Shown here: piece by piece, positions 1 through 4,599 of the stretch
How the letters are laid out: every line of letters begins with the position of its first letter
Numbering within the stretch: the stretch's first letter is position 1
Source: CAMBDR01 sp046597185
GTDB taxonomy: Bacteria > Pseudomonadota > Gammaproteobacteria > Burkholderiales > Burkholderiaceae_D
DNA: 6,179 nucleotides
Assembly (NCBI GenBank): GCA_046597185.1
Contig: JBKJLF010000101.1
Span: 1-6,179 of the forward strand
Reading direction: 5' to 3'
The notes under the pieces: generated by a model
What the model saw: only the letters and a program-made list of their open reading frames with translations
What the model was told of the DNA's origin: nothing
Databases searched by the model: none
Made by a program: the position numbers and the translations under genes

Positions 1-219
1 CCGGATAAATTTGAGCAGGAACAAACCGATTTCTTTAGCGCCACCCGGGCCGAATATCTGCGCCGCGCCGCCAACGACAGCCAACGCTTTCGCATTATTG
101 ACTCCAGCCAAACCATCCCGCAAATTTCAACCGCCGTGCATGCGCATCTGCAAGCGCATCTGCAAGCTCATCTGCAAACGCATTTACCAACCGCATTTGC
201 CAAGGTTGGCGCGGCATGA
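1..219 (+). CDS. tmk: Thymidylate kinase, C-terminal part (5' end outside window)
   Basis: Thymidylate kinase phosphorylates dTMP to dTDP with ATP in the cytoplasm, a required step towards dTTP. Only the last 72 codons are present. The frame is open from base 1 and begins with PDKFEQEQTDFFSATRAEYL, which matches the family's helix just after the LID segment (E. coli has [21 protein letters not shown]-like sequence there). It continues with RIIDSSQTIPQI, equivalent to the family's 'IDA...' strand and final helix. The P-loop and LID arginines lie upstream of the window and cannot be checked. After the normal final helix there is an unusual tail of about 20 residues containing HLQAHLQAHLQTHL, encoded by a 12-base tandem repeat. 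The stop codon overlaps the start of holB in an ATGA, and tmk next to holB is a common order in beta- and gammaproteobacteria. The identification is by remembered family sequence, not by search. Confidence 0.88.
   Translation, partial: PDKFEQEQTDFFSATRAEYLRRAANDSQRFRIIDSSQTIPQISTAVHAHLQAHLQAHLQTHLPTAFAKVGAA
145..192 (+). repeat. 12-base in-frame tandem repeat at the 3' end of tmk
   Basis: Three near-identical units CATCTGCAAGCG, CATCTGCAAGCT and CATCTGCAAACG are followed by a degenerate fourth, CATTTACCAACC. They encode the tetrapeptides HLQA, HLQA, HLQT and HLPT. The period is a multiple of three, so gain or loss of a unit keeps the tmk frame and its overlap with holB intact. The repeat lies after the conserved kinase core, so it is probably tolerated rather than functional. 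Confidence 0.9.
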
Positions 220-1298
220 ATACGGCTACCGCCCCGGCCAACGGCTTATCCTTATACCCCTGGCAAACTGCTGCCTGGCAGCAACTGCAGGATTTGCGCC
301 AGCGCATGCCGCATGCGATTTTGTTGCACGGCCCCAACGGTATTGGTAAAACCCGGCTGGCAGAATATCTGGCTAAGTCGTTGCTGTGCGAACAGTCGCT
401 GGCAGAGGGCCACGCCTGTGGCACCTGTGCCTCATGTACCTGGTTTGAACAAATGAGTCATCCCGATTTTCGCCGCGTGCGCCCCGAAGCCTTGGAAGAG
501 GGCGACACGGGCGAAGCCGAGGGCGCTGGCGAGGCCGCTGCTACCGGAGCTGACGGCGCGGCTGAGGGTAAAAAAGCCAGTAAAACGGCACCGTCAAAAG
601 AAATCAAAATCGATCAAATTCGCGCTCTGAGCGACTTTATGAATATTTCCACCCATCGTCAGGGCTTGCGCGTGGTAGTGCTGTACCCGGCGCATGCCTT
701 GAATATGGCTTCATCGAACGCTTTACTTAAAACCCTGGAAGAACCACCACCCAACACGGTGTATTTATTGGTGACTGACAGCATCAACCGCTTGTTGCCC
801 ACCATCTTGTCGCGTTGTCGCAAATTCGGCTTGAGTTTGCCTGAACCGCAAGCCGCACTTGCCTGGTTGCAACAGCAATCGGTGTCGGACGCAGCCAGTT
901 GGCTGGCAGAGCAGGGTGGCGCGCCATTGGCCGCAAGAGATGCGGCGCAACAGGGTCAGCGTGAAGAGTTGGATTGGTTTTTACAGCAATTAATGCAACC
1001 GGGAATTGAATCGGCCTTGAAAGCAGCAGACAAGCTGCAAAAAATGCCGGTCAGCCAATTGCTTTTATGTTTGCAACGCTGGTTATATGACTTGTTTTCT
1101 TACAAACTTACTGGCACAATTCGCTATTATCCCCGGCATGTGAAAGCGCTCGCGGCATTGGCGGCCCGGTTGGAATTGAAGCGGCTGTTAAAAACACTCA
1201 AATTGATGAATCAGCGCCGCATGATTGTGGATCATCCGCTGGCACCCAAATTGTTTATTGAGGATATGTTGCTCGATTATTCTGCACTTTATGTTTGA
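216..1298 (+). CDS. holB: DNA polymerase III subunit delta' (clamp loader)
   Basis: Delta' is the stator subunit of the clamp-loader complex, which opens the beta sliding clamp and places it on primed DNA. The 360-residue protein has a Walker A motif GPNGIGKT (residues 39–46), a four-cysteine zinc module (C58, C68, C71, C74), the block NALLKTLEEPPP (168–179) and the SRC motif (199–201), whose arginine reaches into the neighbouring subunit's ATP site. The Walker B acidic residues are missing: the strand reads VVVLYPAH (153–160) where ATPases have a DE pair. ATP hydrolysis is therefore unlikely, as known for delta'. An Ala/Gly/Glu-rich insertion (about 91–128) separates the zinc module from the rest of the RecA-like domain. 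The ATG overlaps the tmk stop as ATGA with only a weak upstream AAGG, so coupling to tmk translation is likely. The length is normal for the family once the insertion is allowed for. Confidence 0.95.
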   Translation: MNTATAPANGLSLYPWQTAAWQQLQDLRQRMPHAILLHGPNGIGKTRLAEYLAKSLLCEQSLAEGHACGTCASCTWFEQMSHPDFRRVRPEALEEGDTGEAEGAGEAAATGADGAAEGKKASKTAPSKEIKIDQIRALSDFMNISTHRQGLRVVVLYPAHALNMASSNALLKTLEEPPPNTVYLLVTDSINRLLPTILSRCRKFGLSLPEPQAALAWLQQQSVSDAASWLAEQGGAPLAARDAAQQGQREELDWFLQQLMQPGIESALKAADKLQKMPVSQLLLCLQRWLYDLFSYKLTGTIRYYPRHVKALAALAARLELKRLLKTLKLMNQRRMIVDHPLAPKLFIEDMLLDYSALYV

Positions 1299-1302
1299 AA
1301 GG
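1298..1302 (+). promoter_or_regulatory. Shine-Dalgarno site that fixes the pilZ start
   Basis: AAAGG lies 7 bases before the ATG at 1310 and directly after the holB stop. It argues for that ATG over the in-frame TTG at 1295, which would overlap holB and has no ribosome binding site. Confidence 0.65.
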
Positions 1303-1309
1303 TTTAACC

Positions 1310-1699
1310 ATGGCAACCAGCCCACCCGCACCCTCGGCAGTACCTGCAGTTGCGCCCATCGCAAGGCCTTCGGTCCTGTCGCTGGCGATTAAAGAAAAAG
1401 CGGCGCTCTATGCTGCGTTTATGCCATTTTTGAAAAACGCCGGCATTTTTGTGCCAACCACCAAAGCCTATAAAATTGGTGATCAAATTTATTTGATTTT
1501 GACCTTGATGGATGATCCGGCCAAATATCCAATCGAAGGGAAGGTGGCTTGGATTACCCCGGCAGGTGCCCATAACAGCAAGGCGCAAGGCATCGGCGTG
1601 CATTTCCCGGATGATGAAGGCGGGCAGCGCGTAAAATTGCGCATCGAAGAATTATTGGGTGCGGCTTTGCGCTCATCGCGTGCCACCCATACCTTGTAG
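1310..1699 (+). CDS. pilZ: Type IV pilus assembly protein PilZ
   Basis: PilZ is a small cytoplasmic protein required for type IV pilus biogenesis; in Xanthomonas and Pseudomonas it works with FimX and the PilB motor. The 129-residue product contains SLAIKEKAALYAAFMPFLKNAG (about 24–44), then GIFVPTTKAYKIGDQIYLILTLMD and GKVAWITPAGA, and ends in GIGVHFPDDEG. This closely follows the order of blocks in Pseudomonas PilZ. The RxxxR and (D/N)xSxxG residues that bind cyclic di-GMP in most PilZ domains are absent: the second motif position reads NSKAQG, with no serine in the correct place. This is normal for the true pilus PilZ and argues against direct cyclic di-GMP binding. An Ala/Pro-rich N-terminal extension of about 20 residues is extra. 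It sits 11 bases after holB, the usual arrangement in proteobacteria. Confidence 0.93.
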   Translation: MATSPPAPSAVPAVAPIARPSVLSLAIKEKAALYAAFMPFLKNAGIFVPTTKAYKIGDQIYLILTLMDDPAKYPIEGKVAWITPAGAHNSKAQGIGVHFPDDEGGQRVKLRIEELLGAALRSSRATHTL

Positions 1700-1722
1700 T
1701 CATCCCATGGCTTGGCCTTGGC

Positions 1723-1781
1723 TTGGGTTTTATTTGTATTGGGTTTTATTTGTATTGGGTTTTATTTTTATTGGTTTTTTT
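1723..1781 (+). repeat. 16-base tandem repeat forming the tatD leader
   Basis: Two exact copies of TTGGGTTTTATTTGTA (1723–1738 and 1739–1754) are followed by a copy with one G-to-T change (1755–1770). A decayed fourth copy with a run of seven T then runs straight into the tatD ATG. The stretch has almost no A-G purine runs and so no Shine-Dalgarno sequence. The period is not a multiple of three, so a change in copy number would shift any reading frame passing through it. It occupies most of the 82-base gap between pilZ and tatD. Confidence 0.93.
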
Positions 1782-2576
1782 ATGTTTATTGATTCACACT
1801 GTCATCTGGATTTTCCTGAACTCTCGTCGCGCTTGCCTGAAATTCTGCAAAAAATGCAAGAAAATCAAGTCAGCCACGCTTTATGCATCGCGGTTGACTT
1901 GCCGAATTTGCCCAAGGTGTTAGCTTTGGCTGATGCGCATGCACATTTGTATGCCTCGGTTGGCGTCCACCCCGATTATGAAGATACGCCCGAGCCGAGT
2001 TTGGCCATGCTGCAAGACTTGGCGCAACACCCCAAAGTGATTGCGATTGGTGAAACCGGGCTAGATTATTATCGTTTGACGGGCGATCTGGAATGGCAGC
2101 GCCAGCGCTTTCGCACCCATATCCGCGCCTCCCGCAGCACGGGCAAGCCTTTAATCATTCATACTCGTGCCGCTTCCGAGGATACCATTCGCATCATGCG
2201 CGAAGAGGGCGCAGGCACGCAGGCAGGTGGGGCAGGTGGCGTATTGCATTGCTTTACCGAATCGCTGGAAGTGGCGCAGGCGGCCATCGATATGGGGTTT
2301 TATATTTCTTTTTCCGGCATCATCAGCTTTAAAAGCGCAAAAGCTTTGCAGCAGGTGGCGCAACGCCTGCCCTTGGAGCGGCTGCTTATTGAAACCGATT
2401 CCCCCTACCTTGCCCCGGTGCCGTTTCGCGGCAAAATGAATGAACCGGGCTTTGTGAAACATGTCGGCGAATGTTTGGCCAGTTTGAAAGGCTTGCCGCT
2501 AGAGCTGGTTGCCAGGCAAACCAGTCGCAACTTTTTCCAATTATTTCAATTGCCACTGCCCAAGGAGCTGGAATGA
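1782..2576 (+). CDS. tatD: TatD family metal-dependent hydrolase (DNase)
   Basis: TatD enzymes are cytoplasmic TIM-barrel metallohydrolases with 3'-5' exonuclease activity on DNA, and D-aminoacyl-tRNA deacylase activity is also reported for family members. The 264-residue product opens with MFIDSHCHLD and carries every expected metal ligand: H6 and H8, E91 in GETGLD, H127 in IIHTR, H156 in LHCF, and D206 in ETDSPYL. Length and start match the family, whose members begin almost directly at the HxH motif. A short glycine-rich loop (about 143–153) before VLHCF looks like a small insertion built from GCAGG-like steps. No ribosome binding site precedes the ATG. An in-frame ATG at 1707 would add 25 hydrophobic residues encoded by the leader repeat, which I consider less likely. 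The stop overlaps the next start as ATGA. The closest alternative name is ycfH-type hydrolase of the same family; the exact physiological substrate is not readable. Confidence 0.93.
   Translation: MFIDSHCHLDFPELSSRLPEILQKMQENQVSHALCIAVDLPNLPKVLALADAHAHLYASVGVHPDYEDTPEPSLAMLQDLAQHPKVIAIGETGLDYYRLTGDLEWQRQRFRTHIRASRSTGKPLIIHTRAASEDTIRIMREEGAGTQAGGAGGVLHCFTESLEVAQAAIDMGFYISFSGIISFKSAKALQQVAQRLPLERLLIETDSPYLAPVPFRGKMNEPGFVKHVGECLASLKGLPLELVARQTSRNFFQLFQLPLPKELE
2562..2567 (+). promoter_or_regulatory. Shine-Dalgarno site for the ankyrin gene inside tatD
   Basis: AAGGAG, a near-consensus site, lies 5 bases before the ATG at 2573, within the last codons of tatD. It supports that start over the upstream in-frame ATG at 2471, which lies deep inside tatD. 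Confidence 0.75.
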
Positions 2577-3382
2577 ATTCCATTCTTTCACCCGTTCGTT
2601 CAGCCGTTATTTCAGCCGTTATTTCAACCACTATTTCACCCATTTTTACCCAATTTTGCGTGCAATCGTTGGCCCGCCTGGTTTTGTTTGCCTCGCTGTT
2701 ATGTGGTATATCGGCTGCCATGGCCGGGGGGCATGATGATTTTTTTCAGGCGGCCAAGGTGGATAACCCCAACGTCATCAATGAACTGTTAAAAGATGGA
2801 CTAAGCCCGAATATCACGGAGCCAGAGCGTGGTGACAGCGCTTTAATTTTAGCCTTGCGCGAAGATTCGATGCGCGTGGTGCGTGCTTTGTTAAAAGCTC
2901 CGGATATCGATCTCGAATTAAAGTCGGGCAATGGCGATAACGCGCTGATGATTGCGGCTTTCAGAGCGAATCTGGACGCCGTGAAAGCCTTGCTGGCGCG
3001 CGGGGCCAAGGTCAATCGCCCCGGCTGGACTGCATTGCATTATGCCGCCGCCATTGGCGACCAGCCTATCTTGCAATTGTTGCTTGAGCACAAAGCCAAT
3101 CCGGACGCAACATCGCCCAATGGCACAACGGCCTTGATGATGGCCGCGCGTGGCGGTCATATTCTCAGCGTGAAATTGCTGCTCGACGCCGGGGCCAATA
3201 TTTCGATAAAAAATGAACAAGGTTACGATGCGGTTGAAATGGCAAAGCTATTCAATAACAAGGAAATTGTTGAAGGATTGCAATTTCAAATCAAAAAACG
3301 GGCGGCGCTAAAAGCAGCGGCAGATGCTGCCTTGCAAGCCCCGGCAGCACCATCGAACCCAACGCCAGCTTCAACCCAATGA
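2573..3382 (+). CDS. Exported ankyrin-repeat protein
   Basis: The 269-residue product is a probable periplasmic ankyrin-repeat protein; its partner is unknown. An N-terminal signal peptide is visible: a long n-region, a hydrophobic core LARLVLFASLLCGISA (about 33–48) and a cleavage site after AMA (about residue 51). Five repeats follow, with the usual helix-turn-helix and GAxxN-type loops: about 53–84, 87–118, 121–150, 151–182 and 184–216, plus a degenerate sixth at 217–240. Clear signatures are GWTALHYAAAIGD and GTTALMMAARGGH. The tail is Ala/Pro/Ser-rich. The n-region is unusually long because it contains a tetrapeptide repeat (SPVR, SAVI, SAVI, STTI, SPIF) encoded by a 12-base tandem repeat. 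An exported ankyrin protein downstream of tatD is a recurring arrangement in Burkholderiales as I recall it. Start choice rests on the ATGA overlap with tatD and a strong Shine-Dalgarno site. Confidence 0.88.
   Translation: MNSILSPVRSAVISAVISTTISPIFTQFCVQSLARLVLFASLLCGISAAMAGGHDDFFQAAKVDNPNVINELLKDGLSPNITEPERGDSALILALREDSMRVVRALLKAPDIDLELKSGNGDNALMIAAFRANLDAVKALLARGAKVNRPGWTALHYAAAIGDQPILQLLLEHKANPDATSPNGTTALMMAARGGHILSVKLLLDAGANISIKNEQGYDAVEMAKLFNNKEIVEGLQFQIKKRAALKAAADAALQAPAAPSNPTPASTQ
2587..2646 (+). repeat. 12-base tandem repeat in the signal-peptide n-region
   Basis: Five 12-base units start with TTCA: TTCACCCGTTCG, TTCAGCCGTTAT twice exactly, TTCAACCACTAT and TTCACCCATTTT. They encode tetrapeptides beginning with serine ahead of the hydrophobic core. 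The period keeps the reading frame, so copy-number change would only lengthen or shorten the n-region. Confidence 0.88.
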
Positions 3383-3488
3383 ATTACGCCATAAAAACCG
3401 CTCAAATCTCTCCTTTGCTTTCGGCGCGAATGAATAATAATGAAGATGTCGTCAACACAGATTGTTCTTCATCCACCTCGCCACAGAC

Positions 3489-3494
3489 AAAGGA
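3489..3494 (+). promoter_or_regulatory. Shine-Dalgarno site favouring the methyltransferase start at 3502
   Basis: AAAGGA ends 7 bases before the ATG at 3502. The competing ATG at 3379, which overlaps the ankyrin stop, has no purine-rich site upstream, and neither does the ATG at 3430. Confidence 0.6.
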
Positions 3495-3501
3495 AAAGCG
3501 T

Positions 3502-4428
3502 ATGTTAAACGAACGCGAGATTGAAAGTTGTTACTTGGGGCAATTCATCCCACTCCATTACCATCACAATATGTTGATGGATGAAAACCGGATGAAAAAT
3601 TTCAAGGCGGCGATTGATTACGCCATCTTCCCCGGTGCGAAAGTGTTGGAATTGGGTGGCGGTACAGGCGTATTGTCCTGGTTTGCCGCAGCCAAGGCCG
3701 AAAAAGTATATTGCGTTGAATTCAACCCGGACATGGTGCGTGAAGCGCGGCGGCTTTTGTCGGGTAATCGCAACGGTCATAAGGTGGAAGTGATTCATGC
3801 CGATGCGTTTGAATACCTGCCACCGGAGCCAGTAGACTTTGTGATTTGCGAAATGATTCATGTGGCCATGCTGCGTGAAAAGCAGGTGGAAGTGATTGAA
3901 ACCTTCAAACAACGCTACCGCGCCCGCTTTGGCGATAAATTGCCGACTTTTATTCCGGAAGCCGTCATTATGGCAGTGCAACCGCTGCAGCAAGATTTCG
4001 GTTTTGAAGGCTTTCAGGCACCGATTGTGCAATTTCAGGATACCGCCGTATTTTCACCCCGCACAGTAGAAATTGCCGCGCCGCAAGTGTATAGCATTCT
4101 AGATTTTACACAGGACAACGACATGAAAATCCAATGGCAAGGCCAGTTTACGATTGAGTGCGAAGGCTTGGTTAATTCGCTGCGCTTTGTCACCAAAAAC
4201 ATTTTGGCCGTGGTGCAAGAACGCAACAGCACCATCGATTGGTTGAATCATTATATGTCGCTGCCCTTAAATCGACCAGTCATCGTTACCGCTGGCGATA
4301 TCTTACATATTGGCTTTGAGTACCGCGCTGGTGGTTCGATTCCTTCTTTGCAAAGTGCGATTGTGGCGCAAGTGGAACAACATCAACAACAAGAGCTTAG
4401 CGTTGAACGCAGCCGGGTGTATGCCTGA
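3502..4428 (+). CDS. PRMT-like SAM-dependent methyltransferase
   Basis: The product (308 residues from this start) is a class I SAM-dependent methyltransferase with the architecture of protein arginine methyltransferases. In order it shows an N-terminal segment HHNMLMDENRM (about 21–31), matching the PRMT 'H..ML.D..R' helix; SAM motif I VLELGGGTG (48–56); an acidic residue E73 in YCVEFN, at the end of strand two where SAM ribose is bound; and D101 in HADAF. The block ICEMIHVAMLRE has glutamates at 117 and 126, nine apart, as in the PRMT double-E loop. The C-terminal half is beta-rich, with IDWLNHYMSLPL (245–256) followed by P..VTAGD, resembling the THW loop and barrel, but with Asp in place of the THW histidine. 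The target is unknown. An in-frame ATG at 3379 (ATGA overlap with the ankyrin stop) would add 41 hydrophilic low-complexity residues. I chose 3502 for its Shine-Dalgarno site and because homology begins after it. A generic small-molecule or RNA methylase remains possible. Confidence 0.8.
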   Translation: MLNEREIESCYLGQFIPLHYHHNMLMDENRMKNFKAAIDYAIFPGAKVLELGGGTGVLSWFAAAKAEKVYCVEFNPDMVREARRLLSGNRNGHKVEVIHADAFEYLPPEPVDFVICEMIHVAMLREKQVEVIETFKQRYRARFGDKLPTFIPEAVIMAVQPLQQDFGFEGFQAPIVQFQDTAVFSPRTVEIAAPQVYSILDFTQDNDMKIQWQGQFTIECEGLVNSLRFVTKNILAVVQERNSTIDWLNHYMSLPLNRPVIVTAGDILHIGFEYRAGGSIPSLQSAIVAQVEQHQQQELSVERSRVYA

Positions 4429-4472
4429 ACCGGAAGCATGGGCAACCATTATTGTTGCAAAAACTGGCGCGA

Positions 4473-4498
4473 ACACAGGATAGCGCGCTATCCTGTGT
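4473..4498 (+). terminator. Perfect 26-base palindrome, probable terminator or operator
   Basis: ACACAGGATAGCG is followed at once by its exact reverse complement. As RNA it would form an 11-base-pair stem with a CGCG loop. It starts 45 bases after the methyltransferase stop and lies before the probable promoter of the next gene, which suits a transcript end. The following bases (ACTTTATA) are only weakly T-rich, and the nearest T-run on the other strand is several bases away, so it is not a textbook intrinsic terminator. A dimeric regulator's binding site is the main alternative. A weaker 5-base stem, GCAAC/GTTGC, lies just upstream at 4442–4458. Confidence 0.5.
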
Positions 4499-4532
4499 AC
4501 TTTATAGAACGCCACTACTAAAGAACTTCTCG

Positions 4533-4563
4533 TTGACGATACAAACGGCCCATATTCTGTTAT
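4533..4563 (+). promoter_or_regulatory. Possible sigma-70 promoter of the acyltransferase gene
   Basis: TTGACG (4533–4538) is a good -35 box. The best -10 candidate is TGTTAT (4558–4563), four of six matches, at a long 19-base spacing. It lies between the palindrome and the start codon, in the place a promoter is expected. The call is tentative because of the spacing. Confidence 0.35.
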
Positions 4564-4599
4564 GTTGAACGCTATTCATCATTTACCGAACGGACCATC

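Noticed and set aside
95..424. Antisense open frame across the tmk/holB junction
   Set aside because: It crosses two well-supported sense genes, has no motif, and covers the Walker A coding region in reverse.
1295..1309. Upstream TTG start for pilZ
   Set aside because: It has no ribosome binding site and overlaps the holB stop. The AAAGG site is correctly spaced for the ATG at 1310, and family members begin near there.
2471..2572. Upstream in-frame start for the ankyrin gene inside tatD
   Set aside because: It would overlap the conserved C-terminus of tatD by about 100 bases and bury the signal peptide. AAGGAG points to the ATG at 2573.
145..2646. Possible CRISPR array from the short repeats
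   Set aside because: The repeats are 12–16 bases, directly adjacent, without spacers, and two of the three sets are inside coding frames.
3415..3441. Possible promoter (TTGCTT ... TAATAAT) ahead of the methyltransferase
   Set aside because: Spacing to the best -10 candidates is about 14–15 bases and the -35 match is poor, so it is not listed as a feature.
3505..4032. Long antisense open frame (175 codons) opposite the methyltransferase
   Set aside because: The sense strand carries recognisable methyltransferase motifs across this span. The antisense translation shows no known motif and is the usual shadow of a GC-biased coding frame.
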